A DNA stretch of 64,000 nt from Cycloclasticus sp. (GTDB taxonomy: Bacteria > Pseudomonadota > Gammaproteobacteria > Methylococcales > Cycloclasticaceae), in assembly GCA_002700385.1 (NCBI GenBank), contig PADC01000011.1, positions 1-64,000 of the forward strand. Reading direction: 5' to 3'. Both the position numbers and the translations under genes were made by a program. Shown one piece after another: positions 1-10,619 of this stretch. Position 1 is the stretch's first letter. Each line of letters begins with the position of its first letter. The notes under the pieces were generated by a model. It saw only the letters and a program-made list of their open reading frames with translations. It was not told the origin of the DNA and did no database searches.

Positions 1-290
<290 letters not shown>

Positions 291-291
291 T

Positions 292-1986
292 TTATTTCAC
301 CGTAGCAGACGTCTTCTTAGGCTCTTCTAGAAAGCTTTTATAACGAGCGAAATTACCTTTTAAAGATGGTTTATTAACCACAATCGGTTTTAAAAAGATA
401 ACCAATTCAGATTTTTTCGTTTTATTTTCTTTATAACTAAAGGCCTCGCCTAAATAAGGTATTTTTGATAGAAGAGGCAAGCCATCTGTGCTTTTGCTTC
501 GGCTATCCTGCATCAAGCCACCAATCACCGCAACATCACCATTTTTTACTTTAAGTAACGTTTCTATCTCTCGAACAGAAACCTCTGGAATAAAGCTCTG
601 AACGCCATTTTCAGATAATGTAGGATTGGGGACTTCTACGGATTGAATAATTCTCGAAATCGTTGGCCTGACATTCAGTGTTACTTCGTTATCTGAGGAA
701 ATTTGTGGTGTAACCCCCATGACCAAACCAACGGGTAAGGTATGAATCTCTGTTTCAAACGTTCGCTGTATACCAAACTCTGTCGTTTCCACATCAACAT
801 CAATGGTGAAGTATATTTTATTATCCACGACCTTAAGCAAGGCTGTTTGGTTGTTCAATGCTAATATTTTGGGTGTTGATAGCACCTTTGTATTACCAAA
901 TTGACTCAACAAACTCACTGCGACATCAATTTGGAATTTGCTGCCCGTATCTGTATACCCCAATGTTGAAATGGGTGAGTCTACAAAGTTATCTCTGATC
1001 AACGATTGATTAAACGTAAGCCCTTCGGTGAAGCCAGCATTTAATACCCGACTCCAATCCACCCCTGCTTGATAATCATCATTTAACTCAACCTCAACGA
1101 TCATAGCCTCTATAAAAACCTGTCTTTGAGCGCCACCTAACATTAAATCCAGGTATTCCTGAACCAATTCATGTTGCTTTAGCGTCGCCATAACCGTTAA
1201 AACACCGCTTTCCGGGCTGATGGTCACGGCATCCATGCTTGTCGCCGAGTCGCTCAACGTTTCATCCCCTGAGATCTCTTCTTCTCCGGCCTCACCCACC
1301 ACGGCAGCATCGCCTGTTTCCGCCGCCTCTGCCAAACCTGTTTCAGTCGAACCCAAGGTATCGTCAGGGCTATTTAACTGAATGATATTCCTCACATTAG
1401 TGCGCAATGTTCTCCAAAAGCGGTTTGTCGATGTATTATTAACACTGGTATTAGAAATATTTCCAACTGAATCAGATTCTCTACTGCCGGTTGTAGAGAC
1501 TTCAGTTGCAATCGAAATAGTCGATTGACTGGTCCGCTCCATATTCACATAAGCTACCTCATAATGTTTTATAAAAGGCGCATCAACTTGCACATAAATA
1601 ATGCCATTTTCTTTGCTGTAACGAATATCTGTTTGCTTGCTAATTCGTTGAAGCAATTCCTCAAATGTTGCATCTATTGCATTCAGTGTTACGGTGCCTT
1701 CAACATCTGAATGAACATCAATTTCAACATTCGCATCCCGTGCTATCGCAAAAATAAGTTCTTTTACGGGCACATCATTAACAACCACCGTAAAAGTTTC
1801 ATTCAGCCTCTTCTGAGCAGGTGCCTCAGGCATTGGCGCAGATTGAATAATATCGGGAGCATTCGATGCTGGGCGAACAGCTTCTTTTATATGATGATCC
1901 GATACAGAAAAGTCAGCTGGCGCATTAGCACAAGAAATCAGCCCTAAAGGCATTAAGATACATAAAATTTTTTGTAGGTTTTTCAT
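292..1986 (-). CDS. mshL: MshL-like secretin (MSHA/type IV pilus outer-membrane channel)
   Basis: 564 residues. The N-terminus is a lipoprotein signal with lipobox LISC, predicted lipidated Cys19. Residues about 60-135 resemble a secretin short N domain (VPVKELIFAIARDANVEIDV). A Ser/Asn/Glu-rich low-complexity insert covers about 160-250. The C-terminal half is the secretin homology domain, with VEVEVEL-type strands, KVLSTPKILALNNQTALLKV and the conserved late motif GGLMQDSRSKSTDGLPLLSKIP. Length and order match MshL of mannose-sensitive haemagglutinin pili. It lies downstream of an MshM-like ATPase (113-nt gap) and directly before the MshN/TPR-type gene. PilQ and GspD are alternatives, but the partner genes favour MshL. 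Confidence 0.88.
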   Translation of the reverse strand: MKNLQKILCILMPLGLISCANAPADFSVSDHHIKEAVRPASNAPDIIQSAPMPEAPAQKRLNETFTVVVNDVPVKELIFAIARDANVEIDVHSDVEGTVTLNAIDATFEELLQRISKQTDIRYSKENGIIYVQVDAPFIKHYEVAYVNMERTSQSTISIATEVSTTGSRESDSVGNISNTSVNNTSTNRFWRTLRTNVRNIIQLNSPDDTLGSTETGLAEAAETGDAAVVGEAGEEEISGDETLSDSATSMDAVTISPESGVLTVMATLKQHELVQEYLDLMLGGAQRQVFIEAMIVEVELNDDYQAGVDWSRVLNAGFTEGLTFNQSLIRDNFVDSPISTLGYTDTGSKFQIDVAVSLLSQFGNTKVLSTPKILALNNQTALLKVVDNKIYFTIDVDVETTEFGIQRTFETEIHTLPVGLVMGVTPQISSDNEVTLNVRPTISRIIQSVEVPNPTLSENGVQSFIPEVSVREIETLLKVKNGDVAVIGGLMQDSRSKSTDGLPLLSKIPYLGEAFSYKENKTKKSELVIFLKPIVVNKPSLKGNFARYKSFLEEPKKTSATVK

Positions 1987-2099
1987 AGCCCGTTTTTATA
2001 TTGTTTCCAGAAAGAATAGCTTAAAAAAGAAAAATCACCAGTTTAATAAACTATCTTAAGAATATATCACAACACATTGTTTTTGCTAAGAAAATAAAA

Positions 2100-3428
2100 T
2101 TAATTTTCTTGCTTGGGGATATTGGTAATAAAAGGGGCTGCGTTCTGCATGGCAGTTGGCAAACCAGCGATAGCCTTGAAAGCTTCTGAATGCGTCTCAA
2201 ATGATCCAAAATAAGTAATGTACCCTAAGTCCGACGTTCGGTATTGACGAACAAATACTTGATTCATATCTATTTTATTTTTAATCCCTTCAAGGTATTG
2301 GTTCGTTATTACACCCTCTTCATCACTCTTAACTGAAAAGACCTGAAGCGTATACTTTTTTTGTGTTTTTGCGCGCCATTCTTCATACGCCTTTTCTCGG
2401 CGATCCAGCAATCTCAGCAGTTGCTTTTTCTCTTGTCCAACTTGCCGTGGCAAAACGGGGACTGTCTTAATTTGCTCCCTCTCGTCACTCATTACACTAT
2501 TGCCTAAAGCGATATTCAGCAGCTGTTTTTTGTTCTGTAGAAACCCATATCCCGCACCAACGATAATGGCAAGCACTAATAAGGAGAAAACGACAAATTG
2601 AGGCGTAATTTTTTTAACATCGCTCTTTACATTATCTTTCATCGCTAAACGGATATGCTTTGTGTCTACCACTGGGCTTTTATCTAAATAAGCAGCCAAT
2701 AACGCTTTATCCGCCATCACATTGAGCCGCCTCAATGTGCCATTAGCATAATTAGTTAAGAGTTTAATGGCACCCATGCTAAAAATACCTCGACCTGTGT
2801 GCCCTGCTTTTGCAAGACGAAAGTGCAGGTATTTATCCGTCATATGCCAATCTAACGGGCTTAAATAAAAGCTGTACGTTATTCTTTCTCGTAATTGCCT
2901 AACACTGGGCGAATCGATGTGTTCATCAAGTTCCGGTTGACCAAATAATAAAATCTGTAATAACTTTTCTGTTTCGGTTTCTAAATTACTCAGCAACCGA
3001 ATTTCTTCCAGTGTACCCAATGGCATCTGCTGGGCCTCATCGATCACTAAAACAACCTTTTTACCCTGTTGGTATAATGCCAATAGTTTTTGCTGAAGCA
3101 CATGTAATATTTGGATAGATTGGTCGTTAGGGTCAACTTTTAACCCCAAATCATAGGCAATGGCATACAGCACTTGCTCGGCGCTGATACTGGGGTTTAA
3201 TAAATAGACGAATACCGTCTCATCTGGCATTTTATTCACCAACATGCGAGATAACATCGTTTTACCGCTGCCCACTTCACCCACGACTTTAATAATGCCC
3301 TGACCTGAATTTAAAGCATAGATCACTGCCTCGAGCACATCCCCGCGGTCCGCCCCTTTAAAAAATAAGGAGGTATCCGGAGTGATTCCAAAGGGTTGCT
3401 TTTTTAAACCAAAATAATCTAGATACAT
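2100..3428 (-). CDS. ExeA/MshM-like AAA ATPase with C-terminal SPOR-like domain
   Basis: 442 residues. It begins MYLDYFGLKKQPFGITPD, the typical start of the GspA/ExeA/MshM family. Walker A is GEVGSGKT at 50-57; Walker B is VVLVIDEAQ at about 125-133. One membrane helix (FVVFSLLVLAIIVGAGYGF) lies at about 278-296, giving a cytoplasmic ATPase and a periplasmic tail. That tail ends in a SPOR-like fold (about 361-435, starting KKYTLQVFSV and including YFGSF), a domain that binds denuded peptidoglycan. The family probably helps secretins cross or assemble in the cell wall. The start is 2 nt after the stop of the small membrane gene upstream. The AAA plus SPOR layout also recalls DamX, but the secretin next door points to the pilus. 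Confidence 0.85.
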   Translation of the reverse strand: MYLDYFGLKKQPFGITPDTSLFFKGADRGDVLEAVIYALNSGQGIIKVVGEVGSGKTMLSRMLVNKMPDETVFVYLLNPSISAEQVLYAIAYDLGLKVDPNDQSIQILHVLQQKLLALYQQGKKVVLVIDEAQQMPLGTLEEIRLLSNLETETEKLLQILLFGQPELDEHIDSPSVRQLRERITYSFYLSPLDWHMTDKYLHFRLAKAGHTGRGIFSMGAIKLLTNYANGTLRRLNVMADKALLAAYLDKSPVVDTKHIRLAMKDNVKSDVKKITPQFVVFSLLVLAIIVGAGYGFLQNKKQLLNIALGNSVMSDEREQIKTVPVLPRQVGQEKKQLLRLLDRREKAYEEWRAKTQKKYTLQVFSVKSDEEGVITNQYLEGIKNKIDMNQVFVRQYRTSDLGYITYFGSFETHSEAFKAIAGLPTAMQNAAPFITNIPKQEN

Positions 3429-3430
3429 GT

Positions 3431-3574
3431 TTATTGATCAAACTCTACTTGATAGGAAATATCACTCGACGGTAACGGCTGAAACTGGCTTAACCAATAA
3501 AAAACCCCCAACCCCATCGATACGGCGATGACACTTAAAATAAACATGATGATTGAAAATTTAATTTTTTTCAT
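3431..3574 (-). CDS. Small single-pass membrane protein (47 aa), unannotated type
   Basis: An open frame of 47 codons between the glutaredoxin-like and ATPase genes. It starts [20 protein letters not shown]: two Lys clusters, then a hydrophobic helix of about 22 residues (5-28), then a short polar tail ending VEFDQ. Its ATG overlaps the stop of the glutaredoxin-like gene as ATGA (4 nt), and its stop is 2 nt before the next ATG, so it is locked into the operon at both ends. No family recognised. A role with the pilus or secretion ATPase is only inferred from position. Confidence 0.72.
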   Translation of the reverse strand: MKKIKFSIIMFILSVIAVSMGLGVFYWLSQFQPLPSSDISYQVEFDQ

Positions 3575-3831
3575 TTCTCACAACTAATCCCAGCAAATTG
3601 CGCCAGCCTTTCATAATCAAAAGGCCACCCCAGTTCCGCCGTACTAGCATTATTTTTTACCACAGGAATCCGTGTTCCATATTGCTGTATTAAATTGTCG
3701 ACACTGACTATATCGATGACTTCTACTTGAAAATGCACTGGATAATGCTGTAATAATTGCTGAAGAAATACCCTTGCTTCTTCACACAGATGACAGCCTT
3801 CTGTCGTGTAAAATGTTAACTCAGTTATCAT
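3571..3831 (-). CDS. Glutaredoxin-like (DUF836-type) thiol protein
   Basis: 86 residues from the chosen start, [19 protein letters not shown]. The redox motif is C13-H-L-C16 after the first strand. A cis-Pro segment (YGTRIPVV) and a C-terminal helix complete a small thioredoxin fold. The frame can be read upstream for 13 more codons, but those lie inside metH and would make an unusual extension. The internal ATG, overlapping the metH end by 11 nt, gives the standard family length. Its stop overlaps the next gene's ATG. Substrate unknown; the position between metH and pilus genes does not specify a partner. Confidence 0.85.
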   Translation of the reverse strand: MITELTFYTTEGCHLCEEARVFLQQLLQHYPVHFQVEVIDIVSVDNLIQQYGTRIPVVKNNASTAELGWPFDYERLAQFAGISCEK

Positions 3832-6800
3832 CCGGATCGTAAGCCAAACTGGGTGCCAACCAACGTTCAATATAGTCTACAGACTCGCCTTTCCGTTCTG
3901 CGTAATCGTCAACTTGATCTTTTTTTAGTTTACCCACATTAAAATACTGTGCATCAGGGTGTGCAAAATACCAGCCACTGACTGCAGCGGTTGGTGTCAT
4001 CGCAAAACTTTCCGTCAGCTCAATACCGGTTTTCTCTGTGGCATCCAGTAAGGCGAACAATGTTGCCTTTTCAGTATGATCCGGACACGCTGGGTAGCCT
4101 GGCGCAGGACGGATACCCTTGTATTTTTCCTCAATGAGGTCTTCATTCACCAGTGATTCATCGGGTTCATAAGCCCAATATTCCTTCCTTACTTTTTGAT
4201 GCAAACACTCGGCAAAAGCTTCTGCCAAACGATCTGCTAATGCTTTTAGCATAATAGATTGATAATCATCGTGCTCTGCTTCAAAGCGTTTAACGTGTTC
4301 TTCAATACCAATACCGGCCGTCACGGCAAACGCACCCACATAATCACTAACGCCTGACCCTTCTGGCGCAATGGTATCGGCTAGACAATAATTTTTTCGC
4401 CCCGGGGGTTTAATATTTTGTTGGCGCAAATGATGCAATACGGCCGCTTCAGATGTGCGCGATTCGTCATCGTAAATAACAATATCATCAGTACGACTAT
4501 TTGCTGGGTAAAAGCCAATCACGCCGCGAGCCGTTAGCCATTGCTCATCGATGATTTTTTTTAACATGATTTGCGCGTCTTTATACAGTTCTTTCGCGTG
4601 CGCACCCACCACTTCATCATCCAATATTTTAGGGTAACTACCGACCAGTTCCCATGTTTGAAAAAATGGTGACCAGTCGATAAAAGTGGCGATTTCTTCC
4701 AGTGGAAAATCGTCTAAGACTTTTGTCCCTAAGAATGTTGGCTTAATGGGCGTAAACGCATGCCAGTCAATCGCCATTGCGTTTTTGCGTGCATCGTCTA
4801 AATTCAGCTGACGTTTTGTAGACTGCCGACCTTTATGTCGTTCACGAACCTCGGCATACTCCGTACGCAAAGCTTGTTGATACTCATTCGAGGCTTCCTT
4901 GTCCATCAACTTAGTGAGCACACCAACAGAACGCGATGCGTCTGTAACGTAAACACTGGCGCCGTGATAATTCGGCTCAATTTTTACCGCCGTATGCGCA
5001 CGAGAGGTCGTCGCACCACCAATCATTAGCGGCACATCAAACCCGAGCCGCTCCATTTCTTTCGCCATATGGACCATTTCATCGAGTGAGGGTGTGATTA
5101 ATCCACTTAAACCAATCACATCCACACCTTGTTTGCTGGCTTCTTTTAAAATGGTATCTGCCGGCACCATGACACCCAGATCAACCACCTCAAAACCGTT
5201 ACATTGCAACACGACACCGACAATATTTTTACCAATATCATGCACATCCCCTTTAACAGTCGCCATCAGAACTTTACCGTTACTTTCAACGATATCGCCT
5301 TTTTCAGCTTCCATAAAGGGCATTAGGTACGCAACAGCTTTTTTCATTACACGCGCCGATTTAACAACTTGCGGCAAAAACATTTTACCTGCGCCAAACA
5401 AGTCACCCACCACATTCATTCCATCCATGAGTGGGCCTTCGATGACATGTAAAGGTCTCTCTACTTCTTGCCGGACTAATTCTGTATCTTCTTCAATAAA
5501 CTCGGTAATGCCTTTAACCAGCGCATATTCCAAACGTTTTTTAACAGGCCATGAACGCCACTCCGCTGTTTCATTCGTCGTGTTATCAGCCGCATCACCA
5601 AGATACTGAGCAGCCATCTCAAGTAAGTTTTCAGTCGCGCTGTCCCCGGCTTTAGGCGTCCGATTGAGAATAACATCCTCTACAGCATCGCGTAATTGTG
5701 CGGGGATATCGTCGTAAACAGCTAATTGACCGGCATTAACAATGCCCATATCCATACCTGCTTGAATGGCGTGATATAAAAATACGGCATGAATCGCCTC
5801 ACGCACCACATGATTACCTCGAAACGAGAACGACACATTTGACACGCCACCAGACACCATGGCATGCGGCAGCGTTTCTTTTATGACCCGTGTCGCCTCA
5901 ATAAAATCAACGGCGTAATTATTGTGTTCATCGATACCTGTAGCGACGGCAAATATGTTCGGGTCAAAAATAATATCTTCAGGCGGAAACCCTGCCTTTT
6001 CAGTTAACACCTGGTAAGCCCGTGTGCAAATCTCCACTTTACGTTCAAACGTATCAGCCTGCCCTGTTTCGTCAAACGCCATCACAATCACAGCTGCACC
6101 ATAGCGCATGATGGTTTTTGCTTGATTGATAAAATTTTCTTCGCCTTCTTTTAAACTGATAGAGTTGACAATGGCTTTACCCTGAACGCATTTCAACCCT
6201 GCTTCCAAAATATCCCACTTTGATGAGTCGATCATCACCGGCACAACGGAGATGTCGGGTTCTGCTGCAATCAAGTTAAGAAAGCGTACCATCGCATCTT
6301 TAGACTCCAGCATCCCTTCATCCATATTGACATCGATCACTTGCGCGCCATTTTCAACTTGCTGACGTGCAACATCCAGGGCTGTTTCGTAGTCTTGTTC
6401 TTTAATTAACCGTTTAAACCGTGCAGAACCGGTGACATTGGTTCGTTCACCCACGTTGATAAACAACGAATCTTTAGTGATATTCATGGGCTCCAAGCCC
6501 GACAAGCGGCATGCTATATCAATGTTGGGGATTTGCCTTGGCGCACAATCTGTCACGGCTTTCTTCATTGCCGCAATAAACTCTGGCGTCGTGCCACAAC
6601 AACCACCGACAATATTCAACAAACCACTTTGCGCCCACTCTCGAATATGGGTCGCCATGTCGTCTGATGTTTCATCATACCCACCAAACTCATTCGGCAA
6701 GCCAGCATTCGGGTGCGCACTCACATAGGTCTCTGCAACTCGTGACAATTCTTCTACATATTGGCGCAATTCCTCAGCACCTAACGCACAATTAAGGCCT

Positions 6801-7534
6801 ATACTAATCGGTTTTATATGCCGCAATGAATTCCAAAAAGCTTCAGTCACTTGGCCAGACAATGTCCGACCCGACGCATCGGTGATCGTGCCGGAGATCA
6901 TCACAGGGTATTCCACCTTATGTGTTTCAAAATACACATCTATCGCATATAAGGCTGCTTTGGCATTCAAGGTATCGAAAATCGTTTCTACCAAGATAAT
7001 ATCTGCACCGCCTTTAACCAAGGCATCAATAGATTCGCTATAAGCGTCCGCCAATTCGTCAAAACTGATGTTTCTAAAGGCAGGGTCATTTACATCGGGG
7101 GAAATACTTGCCGTACGATTGGTTGGCCCTAAAACACCGGCAACAAAACAAGTCCTGTCTGGGTATTTTGCCTCAATATCATCCGCCGCTTGTCGAGCAA
7201 GACGTGCAGATTGTTCATTAATTTCATATGATAAATCCTGCATATCATAATCAGCCATTGCCACACGGGTCGCATTAAACGTGTTTGTTTCTATAATGTC
7301 CGCGCCAGCTTCCAGATATGCCATGTGAATCGCTCGAATACTGTCCGCCTGCGTTAGCGATAACAAATCATTATTACCTTTTACATCGCTCGGCCAATCT
7401 GCAAAACGTTCACCACGATAGTCACTTTCGCTAAAATCATAAGACTGAATCATCGTACCCATCGCGCCATCCAGCAGTACAATGCGTTGCTTTAATAAGT
7501 TTAATAGCTGTGTGTGTTTTTCTGTTTGCGCCAT
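3821..7534 (-). CDS. metH: Cobalamin-dependent methionine synthase
   Basis: 1237 residues, close to the E. coli enzyme (about 1227). It transfers methyl from 5-methyltetrahydrofolate via cobalamin to homocysteine in the cytoplasm. Domains in order: homocysteine-binding barrel (1-330), with zinc ligands Cys249 and the Cys312-Cys313 pair in GGCCGT; pterin-binding barrel (about 355-620); helical cap; cobalamin domain with DVHDIG, whose His replaces the lower B12 ligand; and the reactivation domain with [12 protein letters not shown], which binds S-adenosylmethionine. All key residues are present. It is first in a tightly packed minus-strand string and divergent from thiD across 99 nt. I saw no cobalamin or SAM riboswitch in that short gap. 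Confidence 0.98.
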   Translation of the reverse strand: MAQTEKHTQLLNLLKQRIVLLDGAMGTMIQSYDFSESDYRGERFADWPSDVKGNNDLLSLTQADSIRAIHMAYLEAGADIIETNTFNATRVAMADYDMQDLSYEINEQSARLARQAADDIEAKYPDRTCFVAGVLGPTNRTASISPDVNDPAFRNISFDELADAYSESIDALVKGGADIILVETIFDTLNAKAALYAIDVYFETHKVEYPVMISGTITDASGRTLSGQVTEAFWNSLRHIKPISIGLNCALGAEELRQYVEELSRVAETYVSAHPNAGLPNEFGGYDETSDDMATHIREWAQSGLLNIVGGCCGTTPEFIAAMKKAVTDCAPRQIPNIDIACRLSGLEPMNITKDSLFINVGERTNVTGSARFKRLIKEQDYETALDVARQQVENGAQVIDVNMDEGMLESKDAMVRFLNLIAAEPDISVVPVMIDSSKWDILEAGLKCVQGKAIVNSISLKEGEENFINQAKTIMRYGAAVIVMAFDETGQADTFERKVEICTRAYQVLTEKAGFPPEDIIFDPNIFAVATGIDEHNNYAVDFIEATRVIKETLPHAMVSGGVSNVSFSFRGNHVVREAIHAVFLYHAIQAGMDMGIVNAGQLAVYDDIPAQLRDAVEDVILNRTPKAGDSATENLLEMAAQYLGDAADNTTNETAEWRSWPVKKRLEYALVKGITEFIEEDTELVRQEVERPLHVIEGPLMDGMNVVGDLFGAGKMFLPQVVKSARVMKKAVAYLMPFMEAEKGDIVESNGKVLMATVKGDVHDIGKNIVGVVLQCNGFEVVDLGVMVPADTILKEASKQGVDVIGLSGLITPSLDEMVHMAKEMERLGFDVPLMIGGATTSRAHTAVKIEPNYHGASVYVTDASRSVGVLTKLMDKEASNEYQQALRTEYAEVRERHKGRQSTKRQLNLDDARKNAMAIDWHAFTPIKPTFLGTKVLDDFPLEEIATFIDWSPFFQTWELVGSYPKILDDEVVGAHAKELYKDAQIMLKKIIDEQWLTARGVIGFYPANSRTDDIVIYDDESRTSEAAVLHHLRQQNIKPPGRKNYCLADTIAPEGSGVSDYVGAFAVTAGIGIEEHVKRFEAEHDDYQSIMLKALADRLAEAFAECLHQKVRKEYWAYEPDESLVNEDLIEEKYKGIRPAPGYPACPDHTEKATLFALLDATEKTGIELTESFAMTPTAAVSGWYFAHPDAQYFNVGKLKKDQVDDYAERKGESVDYIERWLAPSLAYDPDDN

Positions 7535-7633
7535 GGTGCATTAACATTGAGATTTAAATAATCCGATATTTTACGCTTTTGCTACTCATCCGGCACTGCT
7601 TGTTGTAGATTTATTCTTATACAATCCAGTTAA

Positions 7634-8458
7634 TTGAATTCATACGGTCTTTTTTTGCCAAATTCCTCAGAAAATTTATCCAAAAAACCGGTCATTCTCT
7701 GCCTCTCAGGACATGACCCCAGCGGCGGTGCCGGCATTCAGGCTGATATCGAAGTTCTTCAGCACTTTAATTGCCATGCGTGTACCATTATCACCTGCTT
7801 AACGGTTCAAGACTCAAGCACCGTCAAGCGACTGATTCCTCTCAATGGCAAAGACATTGTCGAACAGGCCGCCGTTCTTTTCAAAGACATGCCCATAGCG
7901 GCGATTAAAATTGGTTTAACCGGTTCAATGGCGGCTATTGATGCCATTCATCGAATTCTAGCGTTGCAGCCCAATATACCGGTTATTTTTGACCCTGTTC
8001 TAGCAAGTGGCGATGGCACTTCGTTAGCTAATCGCGAATTAATTAACGCAATAGTCCGTCAATTGTTACCCTTAACAACCGTTTTGACCCCCAACACCGT
8101 TGAGGCCGCCCAACTGTCTGGCTTACCTAACAACAGTACTCCGGAACAACTCGGCCTCGCCTTGCTCCATCAGGGCGTGGAGTACCTCTTGCTGACCGGC
8201 GGACACTCACCGGGATCAGTGCTGAGCAACCACTTATTTAGCAAAAATAATAAATTGGCCAGCTACGAATGGCAACGTCAAGCCGGTGACTTTCATGGTA
8301 CTGGCTGTGCATTAGCTTCAGCCATTGCCGCGTTAATCGCCAACAACCATACAATCCCAAAGGCCATTGATTTAGCTCAACACTATGTTGACCAAACCAT
8401 TAGACAAGCCCAGCAGCTCGGCAAAGGGCAAGCTTTTCTTCATCACTCCTCAATATGA
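7634..8458 (+). CDS. thiD: Hydroxymethylpyrimidine/phosphomethylpyrimidine kinase
   Basis: Phosphorylates HMP and HMP-P for thiamine synthesis. The ribokinase-fold signatures are clear: SGHDPSGGAGIQADIEV near the N-terminus, and HGTGCALASAIAAL with the catalytic Cys near the C-terminus. Up to 274 residues. The start is unsure. The longest frame opens with TTG at 7634 and carries about 16 residues before the usual family N-terminus (KPVILCLSGHDPSGG); a second TTG at 7655 is possible, and neither has a clear ribosome site. Its stop overlaps the ATG of thiE by 4 nt, so the two are translationally coupled. Confidence 0.93.
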   Translation: MNSYGLFLPNSSENLSKKPVILCLSGHDPSGGAGIQADIEVLQHFNCHACTIITCLTVQDSSTVKRLIPLNGKDIVEQAAVLFKDMPIAAIKIGLTGSMAAIDAIHRILALQPNIPVIFDPVLASGDGTSLANRELINAIVRQLLPLTTVLTPNTVEAAQLSGLPNNSTPEQLGLALLHQGVEYLLLTGGHSPGSVLSNHLFSKNNKLASYEWQRQAGDFHGTGCALASAIAALIANNHTIPKAIDLAQHYVDQTIRQAQQLGKGQAFLHHSSI

Positions 8459-9075
8459 ATTCATTACCTAAAAAAGGCGTCTACGCCATTACACCGGATA
8501 TTGATGACACCGTCTTACTCATGGAGAAAGTCGAGCAGGCGCTACAAGGTGGCATCCGTCTCTTACAATACCGAGACAAACTAAGCCTGCCGGAAGAGAA
8601 ACGATTTAGGGCAAAAGCCATTCATTACCTATGTTTAAACTATAACGTTCCGTTGATCATCAATGATGACCCCGAACTTGCGCTAGCTTGCCAGGCAGAA
8701 GGCGTTCATCTCGGTCAATCCGACGCTAGCATTCAAGACGCAAGAGAGCTGTTAGGAAAAGATGCTTTTATTGGAGTCACCTGCCATCATAAGCTATCGC
8801 TCGCTATCAGCGCCGAACGACAAGGGGCTGATTACGTGGCTTTTGGACGGTTTTTTAATTCTTCCACAAAACCTGGCACACCGTTAGCCAATATAAACAC
8901 TCTCGTCGATGCAAAAGCCGCCTTATCTATCCCTGTCGTTGCCATTGGTGGCCTTCGTCACGACAATTCAAAAGCTCTGATTACCGCAGGGGTCGACTAC
9001 CTTGCTGTCGTCGATCACCTTTTTAACACAGGAAACATCACCGAAAACTGCCAGTCCTTCAACGCATTATTCTAA
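8455..9075 (+). CDS. thiE: Thiamine-phosphate synthase
   Basis: 206 residues, normal for ThiE. It joins HMP-PP to thiazole phosphate. Family motifs in order: GVYAITPD at the first strand, LLQYRDK, IINDDPELA, VHLGQSD, FGRFFNSSTKPG (phosphate loop) and VVAIGG. The ATG lies inside the thiD stop (ATGA). No thiC, thiG or TPP riboswitch is in the window. Its stop is only 2 nt from the stop of the convergent porin gene, leaving no space for a separate terminator. Confidence 0.95.
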   Translation: MNSLPKKGVYAITPDIDDTVLLMEKVEQALQGGIRLLQYRDKLSLPEEKRFRAKAIHYLCLNYNVPLIINDDPELALACQAEGVHLGQSDASIQDARELLGKDAFIGVTCHHKLSLAISAERQGADYVAFGRFFNSSTKPGTPLANINTLVDAKAALSIPVVAIGGLRHDNSKALITAGVDYLAVVDHLFNTGNITENCQSFNALF

Positions 9076-9077
9076 GG

Positions 9078-10376
9078 CTACAGCACCCAAGTATAAGCAA
9101 CGTGTATTGCATTCACATAGGGGGTTACCGACTCACTGGCACCAGGGAATAATGCAGAAGGGCCTCTGTATGTTTCTTTAATAAAACGTTCATAACCTAC
9201 ATGTAACGCATTACCTTCTTCTGTCTTCCAACTCAAGCCAACGCTTAATTGGTGGACAGGGTTTGGCGTTAATATGCTCAGTGTTGTCGCATCGATATCA
9301 TTATCACTGGGTCTTTTCCCATAAGCATAACCTGCCCTTAGCGTTAAGTTTTTGGAAGCGAAATAAGTCACCCCAAGCCTATAATTTGTTTGATTTCGAT
9401 CCCAGCCAAACGCACTACCGGAAGCGCTTCCGATGGGCGGAGCACCAGGAGATAGTGAATTAAGCACACTATTACCTAATGCTTTCACCTCAGAAAACTC
9501 AATTCGTTGAATATCTAATGCGATAATCCAGTCCTCATTTGGTTTAATGGCGGCTCCTATACTGTAATTGGCAGGAATATCAAAGCTACCTTCTGCCAAC
9601 AAGCCTTTGTAGTCATCAAATTCTTGCATATAGATCTTCGATGAATACGCCGCGCCTAATGATAACCAAGGCGAGACTTCTGCATACCAGCCGACCCGCG
9701 CGCCAATGCCTAAAGCAATATCATGACCCTTATTGGTGAGCTTGCTTGGGTATTTTGATAATGGAGCCATTCCCTGAAAACCAAAGGCCTCAAAGCTTTG
9801 TATTGCAAACAACGGTGAGAGACCAATGCTCTGTCTAGGGGACACCTTCCAAGCAAGCGTTGGCGCAATAATTAACTGCGCCAAATCAAAGCCTAATTCA
9901 TCGCAGCCGGTAAAAAAGTTACCTGCTTTATTGCCGCAAACAGCTGGGTTCGCATTTGTTCCTGGAATACCGGTGGTCTCTGTATATTCACTGTTAAGCC
10001 CACCATTTGCATAGGCAGTCACACCCACTGTCACTTCTTCATTCAGCCGATGCGAATAAGCAACATCTGGAATAAGAAAGAGTGAGTTACGACTATCCGA
10101 TGAGAAGTTATAAATCGATCCCGGACCCGTTGCCCCCTTTCTTTTCACTTCTCTATTAGGGCTAAAAAACTCCATACCCACTTCAAACTGGTTCCCTGCG
10201 GCCGTCAACTTAGCTGGGTTAGAAGCCCCCGCATAAGCATCTTCCGCCACGGCCGTTACCGCGCCTGCTGTTTGTTTTGCAACGTGCCCATACCCTATAG
10301 AAAAATAACCGCCACCTGCAAAGGCACTACTCGATAAAACACACAATAAGGGACACACTTTTATTAACCTTTTCAT
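9078..10376 (-). CDS. FadL/TodX-family outer-membrane transport protein
   Basis: 432 residues. A signal peptide (MKRLIKVCPLLCVLSSSAFA) is followed by a Gly-rich mature start, GGGYFSIGYGHVAKQTAGA, then the family motif SNPAKLTA (the NPA of the hatch region). The rest alternates aromatic strands and ends in an aromatic-rich strand (VAYTWVL) suited to Bam insertion. FadL/TodX channels admit hydrophobic molecules such as long-chain fatty acids or toluene. An aryl-alcohol-type dehydrogenase just upstream on the same strand makes an aromatic or hydrocarbon substrate plausible, but the sequence does not show it. The ATG is preceded by a strong GAGGAGAG ribosome site. Confidence 0.88.
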   Translation of the reverse strand: MKRLIKVCPLLCVLSSSAFAGGGYFSIGYGHVAKQTAGAVTAVAEDAYAGASNPAKLTAAGNQFEVGMEFFSPNREVKRKGATGPGSIYNFSSDSRNSLFLIPDVAYSHRLNEEVTVGVTAYANGGLNSEYTETTGIPGTNANPAVCGNKAGNFFTGCDELGFDLAQLIIAPTLAWKVSPRQSIGLSPLFAIQSFEAFGFQGMAPLSKYPSKLTNKGHDIALGIGARVGWYAEVSPWLSLGAAYSSKIYMQEFDDYKGLLAEGSFDIPANYSIGAAIKPNEDWIIALDIQRIEFSEVKALGNSVLNSLSPGAPPIGSASGSAFGWDRNQTNYRLGVTYFASKNLTLRAGYAYGKRPSDNDIDATTLSILTPNPVHQLSVGLSWKTEEGNALHVGYERFIKETYRGPSALFPGASESVTPYVNAIHVAYTWVL

Positions 10377-10475
10377 ACTCTCTCCTCTTTTTTATTTTTT
10401 TTATTAACCCTATATCGATTTTTCATAAAACCAATAAAAAGGTATATCAGAACAACGAACTTAATTACCTGAGTC

Positions 10476-10505
10476 TGTATAGCGCAACTCAATATTGCCT
10501 AACAA
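10476..10505 (-). promoter_or_regulatory. Candidate sigma-70 promoter of the FadL-like gene
   Basis: On the minus strand, TTGTTA (10505-10500) and TATACA (10481-10476) are separated by 18 nt, about 100 nt upstream of the start codon. Each matches the consensus at four of six positions. The site lies after the dehydrogenase terminator, so the porin can be transcribed on its own. Confidence 0.4.
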
Positions 10506-10562
10506 GGGCTAATGAGGCAAGGCAACTTTGTTACATTCTCCTTCAAGAAATTTAAAACGCAT

Positions 10563-10594
10563 AAAAAAAGCCGGGACCTACTATAGGCCCCGGC
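10563..10594 (-). terminator. Intrinsic terminator of the alcohol dehydrogenase gene
   Basis: Read on the minus strand, an 11-bp stem (one mismatch) with arms at 10594-10584 and 10580-10570 and a 3-nt loop is followed by seven T at 10569-10563. It lies about 25 nt after the dehydrogenase stop. The GC-rich stem (GCCGGGG/CCCGGC) makes it strong. Confidence 0.93.
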
Positions 10595-10619
10595 TTTAAC
10601 AATAACGATTAAATAATAA

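Noticed and set aside
3832-3870. Longer glutaredoxin start inside metH
   Set aside because: Adds 13 residues with no family support; the internal ATG gives the normal length.
7535-7633. Riboswitch (TPP, cobalamin or SAM) in the metH-thiD gap
   Set aside because: Only 99 nt and none of the conserved cores visible.
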